Source: Pseudomonadota bacterium
GTDB lineage: Bacteria > Pseudomonadota > Gammaproteobacteria > Steroidobacterales > Woeseiaceae
Length of the DNA: 64,000 nucleotides
Direction: 5' to 3'
Assembly: GCA_022560695.1 (NCBI GenBank)
Contig: JADFSP010000002.1
Coordinates: forward strand, 98,916-162,915
The notes beneath the pieces were generated by a model. It searched no databases, was not told the origin of the DNA, and was given only the letters and a program-made list of their open reading frames with translations. Position 1 is the first letter of the stretch; the number at the start of each line of letters is the position of its first letter. A program made the position numbers and the translations under genes. Below are positions 46,266-55,387 of this stretch, piece after piece.

Positions 46266-46754
46266 CTAGTCGTCGGCACTGTTCACGATCAGGAAGATCA
46301 GAGCGCATGCTACGAAGAACTGGAAGGCATCGTCCATCGATGCTCCGCCGATATCCGTCTGCCACATCTGAAACAGGGCGCCGCCGAACACGGCGAAAAA
46401 GCCCAGCCACACCACGATACCGATGCCGCAACCAACGATCGCATAAGTCTTGGCGCCGTTGAAATCTGCTGCAGGCGCTTTTCTGGCACGCCATAGATCC
46501 CAGGCACCTTTTGCGGCAAACAATCCTGCTGCAAATTCGAGCGAGACAACAAGGACAAGCACGAGCCATGTGACGGCAGGGCTCTGAATGGCCGGAAAGA
46601 AGGAGTCCGGATAAACCTGGTGATCCGCCGCCCCCATCACATAGGCAAACGCCTGGTAACAAGCGTCCAGGTTGGCGACGTTCTGGGCTGCGTAGAACAG
46701 ACACAGAAGAGAAATAAATGCGACGAAGGCGATTTTTAGAAGACGTATGGCCAT
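46266..46754 (-). CDS. DUF2165 membrane protein
   Basis: 162 residues with four membrane segments (about 7-26, 58-80, 102-124 and 143-157). The order of hydrophobic stretches and motifs such as AGLFAAKGAWDLWRARKAP and GALFQMWQ match DUF2165, a small integral membrane family of unknown function. ATG at 46754. The 172-base gap on its 3' side (46094-46265) and the 277-base gap to the next gene (46755-47031) hold no gene that I can support. Confidence 0.82.
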   Translation of the reverse strand: MAIRLLKIAFVAFISLLCLFYAAQNVANLDACYQAFAYVMGAADHQVYPDSFFPAIQSPAVTWLVLVLVVSLEFAAGLFAAKGAWDLWRARKAPAADFNGAKTYAIVGCGIGIVVWLGFFAVFGGALFQMWQTDIGGASMDDAFQFFVACALIFLIVNSADD

Positions 46755-47031
46755 TGGTACTCCCGATTAGCTTTCCCGGAGTCCGGAGTGACCAGCCGCT
46801 GCAGCTGCTCAGCGAGCAGTTGACGCGATTTATGGATCCCAGGGTCTTTGACGTTTGTTGTTATAGAAGTCACGGCTGAAACGGTCATTATTGTTGGGTG
46901 GCGGTCTGACAATGTCAACCGCAAGACAATTCTCTGCTTCGTGGCATCAGCTGGCCACAGACAGAATCGACTTCGGGATCCCCGGAACGTCCGCTTCGGG
47001 TCAACTCCGTGCCGCACAATCTGGCGCGGTT

Positions 47032-48135
47032 TTATTCCAGATCAATGACTATTTTTCCTCGAGCATGCCCTTCTTCCGAATACCGGATCGCCGCCGGAAC
47101 CTCACTCAATCGGTAACGCCGGTCAATCACCGGCGTCACTTTGCCGGCTTGCATGAGGTCACTCAGGATGGCCAGGTCATCTTTGCGAAGCTTCGCCAGA
47201 ATCATGACGAATTCCTGTCCCACGAACGGTGAAAATACAAGCGCCTTGATCGGATTCATCAACGGCTTGAGCCAGTTGCCTTTCGGTCCCCCGACTATGA
47301 CGAAAATGCCGTCCGAATTAAGAACTCGCCTGTTCGCTGACAGCGAGTGATTGCCAACATTATCGATGATCAGGTCGTAACGTTGTCCACTCCGGGTGTA
47401 ATCCTCCTGTGTGTAATCGATGACGTGATCTGCACCGATTGATCGCACCATTTCCACATTCCGCGTGCTGCATACGCCGGTCACCTCTGCACCGAATGAC
47501 TTTGCGATCTGCACGGCGAACGTGCCCACGCCGCCTGACGCGCCGTTAATCAGGACTTTCTTACCCGGCGCTATTTTTCCCTTATCGCGAAGAGCCTGAA
47601 GTGCAGTGATTCCTGCTATTGGGACAGAAGCCGACTGCTCAAATGTCATGTTGGCCGGCTTCAGCGCCAGTGCCCGGTCCTCACGAACAGTTACATACTC
47701 GGCGAAGGCCCCGCTTGTGCCGCCAAATACCTCATCTCCCGGCTTGAACCGCTTGACGTTTCTGCCGATCGCCTCGACTGTCCCCGCGAAGTCCACTCCC
47801 AGGCTCGTGTCATTTGGTGCGCCCAGACCGATCCCCAGGCGCATGAAGTACGGGGAGCCTCTCATGTAATGCCAGTCGAGTGGATTGACGGAAGCGGCAA
47901 CGACCTTTACCAGGACTTCATCGTCCGCAGGTGTCGGTTTTTCGACGTCTTCGAACCCGAGCACATCGGCTGAGCCGTAGCAACGATACACAATAGCTTT
48001 CATCAGTTCCGATCCATCGGCGACGGCAGGTGCCGGTCCGCAGGCAGAGTTGTGGCTCAGTACAAGGGCCAGTGACGATATCGCTACGCCCAGGAAAATC
48101 AGGATACCGCCCGCGACTTTATAACGCAGTTTCAT
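47032..48135 (-). CDS. membrane-anchored quinone-oxidoreductase-like MDR protein
   Basis: 367 residues from ATG at 48135, preceded by GGGAG. The first 40 residues are an uncleaved-looking membrane anchor (KVAGGILIFLGVAISSLALVL), followed by the medium-chain dehydrogenase/reductase fold: GYGSADVL-type start, NPLDWHYMRG, GVDFAGTVEAIG, the NADPH loop GASGGVGTFAVQIAKSFGA, and a C-terminal segment. The zinc-ligand cysteines of alcohol dehydrogenases are missing, as in zeta-crystallin-like NADPH quinone reductases. Membrane attachment is unusual for the family. Confidence 0.85.
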   Translation of the reverse strand: MKLRYKVAGGILIFLGVAISSLALVLSHNSACGPAPAVADGSELMKAIVYRCYGSADVLGFEDVEKPTPADDEVLVKVVAASVNPLDWHYMRGSPYFMRLGIGLGAPNDTSLGVDFAGTVEAIGRNVKRFKPGDEVFGGTSGAFAEYVTVREDRALALKPANMTFEQSASVPIAGITALQALRDKGKIAPGKKVLINGASGGVGTFAVQIAKSFGAEVTGVCSTRNVEMVRSIGADHVIDYTQEDYTRSGQRYDLIIDNVGNHSLSANRRVLNSDGIFVIVGGPKGNWLKPLMNPIKALVFSPFVGQEFVMILAKLRKDDLAILSDLMQAGKVTPVIDRRYRLSEVPAAIRYSEEGHARGKIVIDLE

Positions 48136-48252
48136 TGATCTATCTCCCACAAACAGGGGGCGGACGCCTTTCAATCCGACCGTATGTATGTAGCCTACAC
48201 GGTGGTCATTTGTAAGAGAACACCCCGCGGACCACGCCGTCGCAGCAATGAA

Positions 48253-48277
48253 AAAAGCCGCTCTCAGAGCGGCTTTT
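48253..48277 (-). terminator. terminator of rpoH
   Basis: Perfect 12-base stem AAAAGCCGCTCT-C-AGAGCGGCTTTT; on the minus strand the run continues to six T. It lies 24 bases after the rpoH stop. Symmetry also allows termination from the other side. Confidence 0.93.
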
Positions 48278-48300
48278 CGGTCGGGCGAAGATTGGGCAGC

Positions 48301-49164
48301 CTATGTGCCCATGGCCATACGGACTTTCTTCATCGCGTTGACCTCAATCTGCCGGATGCGCTCGGCCGATATGCTGTACACGTCGGCCAACTCATGCAGC
48401 GTCTGCTTGTCGTCGGTTAGCCAGCGCGACTCGAGTATGTGACGGCTGCGGTCGTCGAGTGTCTTGATCGCAGCGGTCATGCGTGTCGTTGCGTCATTGC
48501 TCCAGTCGGCTTTCTCGACGAGCGTCGCCGGATCGGCATTCTGGCTGGGGAGGTAGGCAGCCGGCGTGTAACTACGCTCGTCGTCGCTACTCGGCATCGG
48601 GTCGAAAATTGCGTCGCGCGCGTACAAGCGCTTCTCCATCTCGGTGACTTCCTTCGGGCTGACGCCAAGGTCGCTTGCGACGGCCTCGGTCTCTGCATGG
48701 GACAGCCAGGACAACCTCTTCTTGGCCTTGCGCAAATTGAAGAACAATTTCCGCTGTGCCTTGGTCGTCGCAACTTTGACGATGCGCCAGTTGCGCAGCA
48801 CAAACTCGTGAATTTCGGCGCGGATCCAGTGCACGGCAAATGACACGAGGCGCACGTCGTAGTCGGGATCGAAACGTTTGACGGCCTTCATGAGTCCGAC
48901 ATTGCCTTCCTGTATCAGATCAGCCAGGGGCAGCCCGTAACCGGTATATCCCTTGGCGATGTGCACGACGAAGCGCAGATGCGCCATGACCATCTGGCGA
49001 GCAGCATCGAGATCCTGCTCGTCGCGGAAGCGTCTGGCGAGCCCCTGCTCGTCCTCTTTGCTCAATACAGCGATCGCGCCGACGGCGTGGATATAGGCGT
49101 CGAGACTGCCTACCGGACCGGCGAGTATAAGATCGTGGTTTGTTGCAGCAACTGCTTCTGTCAT
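48301..49164 (-). CDS. rpoH: RNA polymerase heat-shock sigma factor (sigma-32)
   Basis: 287 residues from ATG at 49164, following GGAGG. Regions 1.2-2 with MVMAHLRFVVHIAKGY, GLPLADLIQEGNVGLMKAVKRF and SFAVHWIRAEIHEFVLRNWR; the RpoH box QRKLFFNLRKAKKRL (about 133-147); region 4 with LDDRSRHILESRWL and the recognition helix SAERIRQIEVNAMKKVR. Length fits RpoH. It directs polymerase to heat-shock promoters. It lies after ftsX in the classic ftsY-E-X-rpoH order and has a perfect CIRCE operator 26 bases upstream of the start codon, plus its own terminator. Confidence 0.97.
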   Translation of the reverse strand: MTEAVAATNHDLILAGPVGSLDAYIHAVGAIAVLSKEDEQGLARRFRDEQDLDAARQMVMAHLRFVVHIAKGYTGYGLPLADLIQEGNVGLMKAVKRFDPDYDVRLVSFAVHWIRAEIHEFVLRNWRIVKVATTKAQRKLFFNLRKAKKRLSWLSHAETEAVASDLGVSPKEVTEMEKRLYARDAIFDPMPSSDDERSYTPAAYLPSQNADPATLVEKADWSNDATTRMTAAIKTLDDRSRHILESRWLTDDKQTLHELADVYSISAERIRQIEVNAMKKVRMAMGT

Positions 49165-49190
49165 CTGGAGCCTCCGTTGGGACGTCAATT

Positions 49191-49217
49191 TTAGCACTCA
49201 AGCCCTTAGAGTGCTAA
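49191..49217. promoter_or_regulatory. CIRCE operator (HrcA binding site) upstream of rpoH
   Basis: TTAGCACTC (49191-49199), nine bases, GAGTGCTAA (49209-49217): an exact match to the consensus CIRCE element bound by the heat-shock repressor HrcA. On the minus strand it lies just upstream of rpoH, where a bound repressor would block its promoter or early elongation. ftsX ends about 106 bases further upstream. No hrcA, groE or dnaK gene is in the window. Confidence 0.93.
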
Positions 49218-49322
49218 CAAGACCACTAGTTCCCTGGCTGGGTCGCCAGAAGAACCATTAAAAACAAAGGCTTGAACGCGAGTCGGGCGAGCGGATTATG
49301 TTCAATCAGGGTGCGAAGAGCG

Positions 49323-50288
49323 TCAGCGTGGCTCGATGGCCCGCATGTGCCGGGCGGCGGCGGACCAGGAGCCGACCAGGCCCAGCAGAACGCCGATGCC
49401 GATGATGCCGAGACTCTCACCGGCGTCGAGCGTCAACACGGAAATGCCGCTTTGATAGAGCCCGGCGAGCCGCGCTACCGTGGGCCGCAGCAAGTAGAGC
49501 CCGTATTGCACGAGCCCGAGTGCGAGCGAGGCGCCGAACAGGCCGTACCAGAACCCGCCCCACAGGAACGGCCGGCGCACGAAGGCATTGCTGGCACCGA
49601 ATAGTTTTGTGACCTCGATTTCGTCGTGCCGGTTCTGAATGTCCAGTCGAATCGTGTTGCCTATGATGATGATGATTGCGAGCCCCAACAGCATCGACCC
49701 GATCAGGATCGTCTGCCGTGCAATGTCGAGGATGGCCTGGAAGCGCTGCACCCAGTCCGTATCGAGCTGCACGAGATCGGTTTCCGGCAGGTTCTGAAGT
49801 TCTTCACGCAGCAGCATCATCGACTGACTGGTATTTACGCCGCTCGGCCTGACAATCAGCGTGTGCGGCAATGGGTTCCTGGCGAGATGATCGAGCGCAT
49901 CGCCAAAGCCGGACTGCTGCTTGAACTCGCGCAAAGCATCATCGGCACTGATGAAGCGAACCGCTTCGACGTCGGCGCGCTGTCCGATCAGCCGGGCGAG
50001 GCCCTGTGCTTCGCTGACCGAAAGGTCATCTCGCAGAAACACGGAGAAATCCAGCGCGTCGTCCCAGTTGCCGCTGATAGCCGCAAAATTCTTCACGGCG
50101 AGATGCAGCGCAGCGGGTAAAGCCAGCGTCACCGCGATGACGAGGATGATCATCAGGCTCGCGAAGGGCTGGCGGACAATGCGCCCCAGCGAACCGAGCG
50201 CCGTGCTGACATGCCGCGTGAACCATATCGTGACCGGGCCCGAAGAACGGACCGGGGCAACCGCATCGGAATGCCGCGTTACCGCCAT
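49323..50288 (-). CDS. ftsX: cell-division ABC permease FtsX
   Basis: 321 residues: a cytoplasmic N-terminus, four membrane segments (about 44-68, 195-220, 245-265 and 295-312) and a periplasmic domain between the first two (about 70-190). FtsX works with FtsE to switch on periplasmic murein hydrolases at the division septum. Its start overlaps the ftsE stop by ten bases. Length and topology match gammaproteobacterial FtsX. rpoH follows after 158 bases. Confidence 0.95.
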   Translation of the reverse strand: MAVTRHSDAVAPVRSSGPVTIWFTRHVSTALGSLGRIVRQPFASLMIILVIAVTLALPAALHLAVKNFAAISGNWDDALDFSVFLRDDLSVSEAQGLARLIGQRADVEAVRFISADDALREFKQQSGFGDALDHLARNPLPHTLIVRPSGVNTSQSMMLLREELQNLPETDLVQLDTDWVQRFQAILDIARQTILIGSMLLGLAIIIIIGNTIRLDIQNRHDEIEVTKLFGASNAFVRRPFLWGGFWYGLFGASLALGLVQYGLYLLRPTVARLAGLYQSGISVLTLDAGESLGIIGIGVLLGLVGSWSAAARHMRAIEPR

Positions 50289-51004
50289 TGATCCTGCTCC
50301 GATGCGCTGGGGGGATGGCCGCCAAAGTCGATGGCGAAGTCATCTTCGAATTCGTTCTGAAGTCGGCCGTTCTCCAACGCGATACGGCGGCAGCCGAGTT
50401 TGTCGATCAGCGCAATGTCATGACTGGCAATCAGCAAAGTAACGCCGACCTCATTAAAACGCCGGAATATTCTCATGACTTCGAGAGACAGGTCCGGATC
50501 GAGGTTGCCCGTGGGTTCGTCGGCGATCAGCAACTTCGGCCGTGTAACGATTGCGCGAGCGATGCCAACGCGTTGTTGTTCCCCGGCCGACAGTGTTTCG
50601 GGCGTTTGTTTTTCCTTGTGCAGCAGCCCAACCTGGTCCAGTGCGGCACGGACTTTGCGCTGCGCTTCGCGATGGCCGACGCCGGCGATAACGAGCGGCA
50701 AGGCCACGTTATCTGCAACCGGCCGGTCGTAAAGCAACTTGTGATCCTGAAACACCATGCCGATCTGCCGACGGTACTTCGGAATCTGGCGCCGCCTGAT
50801 GCGCCCGGTGTTCTGACCGTCGACGATAACCTGACCGGTTGTGGGACGCTCGATCAGGGCAATAAGCCGCAATAGTGTGCTCTTACCTGCGCCAGAATGG
50901 CCCGTGACGAAAACCATCTCGCCCCTGGCAACAGACAGGCTCAGACCGGACAAGGCTTCCTGCCCGCCCGCATAGCGCTTTGTCACCGTCTCCAGCCTGA
51001 TCAT
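50279..51004 (-). CDS. ftsE: cell-division ATPase FtsE
   Basis: 241-residue ABC ATPase: Walker A GHSGAGKSTLL (35-45), Q-loop VFQDHKLL, signature LSAGEQQRV, Walker B LLIADEPTGNLD, H-loop IASHD. It drives FtsX. The C-terminal 20 residues (EDDFAIDFGGHPPSASEQD) extend beyond the usual FtsE length of about 222. It starts 12 bases after the ftsY stop. Confidence 0.96.
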   Translation of the reverse strand: MIRLETVTKRYAGGQEALSGLSLSVARGEMVFVTGHSGAGKSTLLRLIALIERPTTGQVIVDGQNTGRIRRRQIPKYRRQIGMVFQDHKLLYDRPVADNVALPLVIAGVGHREAQRKVRAALDQVGLLHKEKQTPETLSAGEQQRVGIARAIVTRPKLLIADEPTGNLDPDLSLEVMRIFRRFNEVGVTLLIASHDIALIDKLGCRRIALENGRLQNEFEDDFAIDFGGHPPSASEQDQWR

Positions 51005-51016
51005 CTCAAGTCCACT

Positions 51017-51976
51017 TCACGCCTCTCTGCCGTCGGCCAACAGTGCGTCCACATAATCGTTTGCGGAAAACACCCGCATATCCTCAGCTGACTCGCCGAT
51101 GCCAATGAAACGGACCGGAATCTGCAGCTGGTTCGAGATGGCCAGCAGAATGCCACCCTTTGCGCTGCCGTCCAACTTTGTCACGGTGATGCCGGTGAGG
51201 CCGAGCGCATCGTGAAATTTCTGCGCCTGCACGAGGGCGTTTTGTCCCTGGCTCGCGTCGAGGACGAGCATCACTTCATGCGGAGCAGAGTCATCGCGGC
51301 GACCGACGACGCGCTTGATCTTGACGAGCTCATCCATCAGGCCTTTCTGGCTCTGCAATCGCCCGGCCGTATCGGCCAGCAGCACGTCGATGCCGCGCGC
51401 ACGAGCTGCCTCCCACGCGTCGAATATGACGGCGGCGGGATCCGCTCCGCTTTGTTGCGCGATGACCGGAACATCATGCCGATCGCCCCAGGCCTGCAGC
51501 TGCTCTACCGCGGCAGCGCGAAACGTATCACCGGCGGCGAGCATGACCGTCAGGCCCCGATCTTGAAAGTGTTTCGCCAGTTTGCCGATCGTTGTCGTCT
51601 TGCCGGCGCCGTTGACACCGACCATGAGGATGACGAACGGATGTCGTTGCGTGTCGATCTCCAGCGACCGCTGCACGGGTTCGAGGACGGCGAGAAGAGA
51701 GCGCCGCAATCCGGCCCTGAGCGCGTCAACGTCGTTGAGTTCCTTGCGCGCAAGATCGCGCTGCAGGTCGGAGATGATGCGCCCGGTCGTGTCGATGCCG
51801 ACGTCGGCCATGACCAGCAACGATTCGAGCTCGTCGAGCGATTCTTCGTCGATCTTGCCTCGCGTTGCGATGTCCGCGAGGTCGCGGGTGAGCCAGCTGT
51901 CGCCGCGGTTGATTCGCGCGCGCAGGCGTTTGAGAAAGCCTTCGGGCCGCAGGGGACCGTCTTCATTGCCATCCAT
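51017..51976 (-). CDS. ftsY: signal recognition particle receptor FtsY
   Basis: 319 residues from ATG at 51976. NG domains of the SRP GTPase: helical N domain (about 20-95), G1 GVNGAGKTTTIGKLA, DTFRAAAVEQL, G3 DTAGR, TKLDGSAKGG. The acidic A domain seen in E. coli FtsY is almost absent here (only about 15 residues), as in many other bacteria. It delivers ribosome-nascent chains to SecYEG. First gene of ftsYEX-rpoH; divergent from rsmD. Confidence 0.96.
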   Translation of the reverse strand: MDGNEDGPLRPEGFLKRLRARINRGDSWLTRDLADIATRGKIDEESLDELESLLVMADVGIDTTGRIISDLQRDLARKELNDVDALRAGLRRSLLAVLEPVQRSLEIDTQRHPFVILMVGVNGAGKTTTIGKLAKHFQDRGLTVMLAAGDTFRAAAVEQLQAWGDRHDVPVIAQQSGADPAAVIFDAWEAARARGIDVLLADTAGRLQSQKGLMDELVKIKRVVGRRDDSAPHEVMLVLDASQGQNALVQAQKFHDALGLTGITVTKLDGSAKGGILLAISNQLQIPVRFIGIGESAEDMRVFSANDYVDALLADGREA

Positions 51977-52057
51977 TGTCAATCAATCTCACCCGTCGGC
52001 CGAATTCACCTAAACTGTCCGGCCACACTTCAGCCCTCACTCGATCGTGAAGGAATA

Positions 52058-53159
<1,102 letters not shown>

Positions 53160-53166
53160 TACTCGG

Positions 53167-53979
53167 TCATCGTTGACAGTGCTTGCAGTAAAATGTCGAG
53201 CGCTGTCCCTGGATGATCATTGAGATCGGCTTCGCGCAACGGCGGCATGCTTCGCCGTCTCGACCGTACACTTCAAGATCCTGCTGAAAATAGCCTGCCT
53301 CGCCGTCACTGTTGTGGAAGTCCCTGAGTGTCGTGCCGCCCGCGCGAATGGCTTTATCGAGCACCGATCGGATGGCATCGACAAGCGCGACATATCGGTG
53401 CAATGCAATTCGGCCCGCTGAGCGGCGTGGGTTGATGCCGGCCATAAACAGCGACTCGCTCGCGTAGATGTTGCCGACTCCCACGACAATAGCGGCATTC
53501 ATGATGAACTGCTTGACGGCGACGCGACGCCCCCGCGATCTTGACCACAGGTAGTCGCCGTCGAACGCATCACCCAGTGGTTCGGGGCCGAGATTTTTGA
53601 GGAGCCAGTGACTGGCCGGATCATCGCTCCAGTGCAGGGAGCCGAAGCGCCGCGGGTCACGAAAACGCAAGGCCTTGCCCGAGTCAAAGCCGATGTCGAA
53701 GTGATCGTGGACGCCGGCGGGCGTGCCGCGCTCGACGATAAAGACACTGCCCGACATGCCGAAATGCATGATGGCGGTGCCGTTAGTGGTATTGATCAGC
53801 AGGTACTTCGCGCGCCGTTCGACTGACGTGACTCTGGCGCCCGTCAGGTGAGAGTCGACATCCGGGCTAACTGGCCAGCGCAGCCGCCGTTCGCGGATAA
53901 CGACGTCCGTGATTTTACGGCCGACGAGAATCGGCTCGATTCCGCGGCGGCTGGTTTCGACTTCAGGCAGTTCGGGCAT
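53167..53979 (-). CDS. mutM: formamidopyrimidine-DNA glycosylase
   Basis: 270 residues. The catalytic PELPEVE starts right after Met, with Pro1 and Glu2 of the mature enzyme; the H2TH motif region lies near 160-190 (VGVGNIYASESLF), and the zinc finger (CRRC...CKHC) closes the protein. It removes 8-oxoguanine and formamidopyrimidines and nicks the site. It follows rpmG by 11 bases; rpmB-rpmG-mutM is a common proteobacterial order. Confidence 0.97.
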   Translation of the reverse strand: MPELPEVETSRRGIEPILVGRKITDVVIRERRLRWPVSPDVDSHLTGARVTSVERRAKYLLINTTNGTAIMHFGMSGSVFIVERGTPAGVHDHFDIGFDSGKALRFRDPRRFGSLHWSDDPASHWLLKNLGPEPLGDAFDGDYLWSRSRGRRVAVKQFIMNAAIVVGVGNIYASESLFMAGINPRRSAGRIALHRYVALVDAIRSVLDKAIRAGGTTLRDFHNSDGEAGYFQQDLEVYGRDGEACRRCAKPISMIIQGQRSTFYCKHCQR

Positions 53980-53990
53980 CGCGACCTGAG

Positions 53991-54158
53991 TTATTTGATC
54001 TTGGCTTCCTTGTAGAGCACGTGCTTCCGAATCGTCGGATCATACTTCTTCACCTCCATCTTCTCAGGATGCAGACGCCTGTTCTTGGTGGTCGTGTAAA
54101 AGTGGCCTGTACCGGCACTTGACACGAGGCGAATTATTTCCCGGCTTCCCTTAGCCAT
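53991..54158 (-). CDS. rpmG: 50S ribosomal protein L33
   Basis: 55 residues from ATG at 54158 to TAA at 53991-53993: [40 protein letters not shown] and a Lys-rich end. It is the zinc-independent (C-minus) type: no cysteine is present. Same operon as rpmB (18 bases upstream) and mutM. Confidence 0.96.
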   Translation of the reverse strand: MAKGSREIIRLVSSAGTGHFYTTTKNRRLHPEKMEVKKYDPTIRKHVLYKEAKIK

Positions 54159-54176
54159 GAGCAGCTCCTGTGGCGC

Positions 54177-54413
54177 CTAAACGCGCTGACCCTGGGCACG
54201 CATATCGGCGATGACTTTTTCGATGCCGTGCTTGTCGATGATGCGCATGCCCTTGTGCGATACGCGCAGGCGCACGTAACGGCTCTCGGATTCGAGCCAG
54301 AATCGTTTGTTCTGCAGGTTCGGCAGAAACCGGCGACGCGTCCTGTTGTTGGCGTGGGAAACGTTATTGCCGCTCTGCGGGCGCTTCCCGGTCACTTGGC
54401 ATACCCTGGACAT
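54177..54413 (-). CDS. rpmB: 50S ribosomal protein L28
   Basis: 78 residues with the usual L28 start [20 protein letters not shown], a basic middle [14 protein letters not shown] and [12 protein letters not shown]. First gene of the rpmB-rpmG-mutM operon; a good promoter and a leader hairpin lie directly upstream. Only one Cys remains, so this is not the zinc-binding type. Confidence 0.97.
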   Translation of the reverse strand: MSRVCQVTGKRPQSGNNVSHANNRTRRRFLPNLQNKRFWLESESRYVRLRVSHKGMRIIDKHGIEKVIADMRAQGQRV

Positions 54414-54441
54414 GACTTAAGTGCCTGATTTTACTAAAAGT

Positions 54442-54460
54442 TGCCCGCGACTGGCGGGCA
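54442..54460 (-). promoter_or_regulatory. leader hairpin between the rpmB promoter and rpmB
   Basis: TGCCCGC-GACTG-GCGGGCA, a perfect seven-base stem inside the leader. On the minus strand ACTTTTAG follows. It could act as a weak attenuator or a protein-binding structure controlling L28/L33 synthesis. Confidence 0.6.
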
Positions 54461-54471
54461 GAGAGCGCAAC

Positions 54472-54500
54472 TTTATACCAGCCTCTGAGGCGCAATACAA
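54472..54500 (-). promoter_or_regulatory. sigma-70 promoter of rpmB-rpmG-mutM
   Basis: On the minus strand TTGTAT (54500-54495) and TATAAA (54477-54472) are spaced by exactly 17 bases, with a TGG extension before the -10. Transcription should begin near 54465 and give a leader of about 50 bases. Confidence 0.75.
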
Positions 54501-54530
54501 GCGGTCCGGGCGAAGCAGCGCCAACAACCG

Positions 54531-55175
54531 TCAAATCAGCCCGCGGCTGGCCAGCGACGTGGTCCCGCCGTCGCCTACGATCAGGTGATCGAGCAGCCGG
54601 ATGTCGACGAGTTCCAGGGCGGATTTGAGTCGCCGGGTGATGCGCTCGTCAGCCTGGCTGGGCTCTGCAACACCAGATGGATGATTGTGCGCAAGGATCA
54701 CGGCCGCGGCATTGATGGCCAGCGCCTCCTTGACGACCTCGCGCGGGTAAACGCTGGTGCCGTCGATCGTGCCACGAAACAGCTCGTCGAAGCGCAGCAC
54801 GCGATGGCGGTTGTCGAGATACAGGCAACAAAACAGCTCGTAGTCGAGATGGCGCATGCGCGCGAGCAGAAACGCCTCGGTATCGGCCGGGCTGCGAATC
54901 GCCTCGCCCATCGGCAACGATGCCTCGAAATAACGCCGAGCGAGCTCGGGCAACGCGCGGATCGTTGCGAGCCGCGCCTGGCCAATACCGCTTTCCACGA
55001 GGATAGCGGCGTCGTCGGCGTCGAGCAGCGCCCTGAGGCTGCCGAAGCGATGCAGCAGGCGCCCGGCGAGATCCATTGCTGCTGCCGGCCCGCTACTGCG
55101 TAACATCGTTGCGAGCAACTCGATGTCGGTTACGGGCGGAGCGTCCGCCACCCCGACGCTTTTGTTGTGGTCCAT
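54531..55175 (-). CDS. radC: RadC/UPF0758 JAB-domain protein
   Basis: 214 residues: helix-hairpin-helix-like N-terminal half (about 20-85, with VESGIGQARLATIRAL), then an MPN/JAB domain with the metal motif HNHPSG..PS..D at about 163-176. The RadC name is historical and its biochemical role is unsettled. ATG at 55175. It is on the same strand as rpmB and divergent from coaBC, as in E. coli and relatives. Confidence 0.93.
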   Translation of the reverse strand: MDHNKSVGVADAPPVTDIELLATMLRSSGPAAAMDLAGRLLHRFGSLRALLDADDAAILVESGIGQARLATIRALPELARRYFEASLPMGEAIRSPADTEAFLLARMRHLDYELFCCLYLDNRHRVLRFDELFRGTIDGTSVYPREVVKEALAINAAAVILAHNHPSGVAEPSQADERITRRLKSALELVDIRLLDHLIVGDGGTTSLASRGLI

Positions 55176-55310
55176 GAGACGTCCCTGTCGTTGGTGCCAA
55201 GTGTTGAGTTTGATTCTGCCGAACGGTTATTTCCTTACAAGCAAACAATCTGGGCGGGACGCTACAATATGCTGGAAATTCCGGCTTGCGACGGGCTAAG
55301 CTCACAGCCT

Positions 55311-55363
55311 GAAAGTGGGGTCAGACCCCACTATTCGAAAAGTGCGGTTCGACCCCATTTTTA
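55311..55363. repeat. GTGGGGTC-type palindromic repeat upstream of coaBC
   Basis: AGTGGGGTC-A-GACCCCACT (55314-55332) is a perfect palindrome; it is followed by AAAAGTGCGGTTCGACCCCA (55338-55357), a relative of the arms at 11253-11338. It lies in the radC-coaBC gap, 25 bases before the coaBC start, and would be in the mRNA leader. Confidence 0.8.
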
Positions 55364-55387
55364 TGCGGCCGCCGGCGAGCAGACCCT

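Noticed and set aside
46755..47031. Small gene in the gap upstream of the DUF2165 gene
   Set aside because: Short frames exist on both strands but have no ribosome site, no coding bias and no recognisable sequence.
51212..52057. Long N-terminal extension of the rsmD frame over ftsY
   Set aside because: The extension is antisense to ftsY. RsmD homologues begin near 52058, where there is an ATG with a ribosome site.
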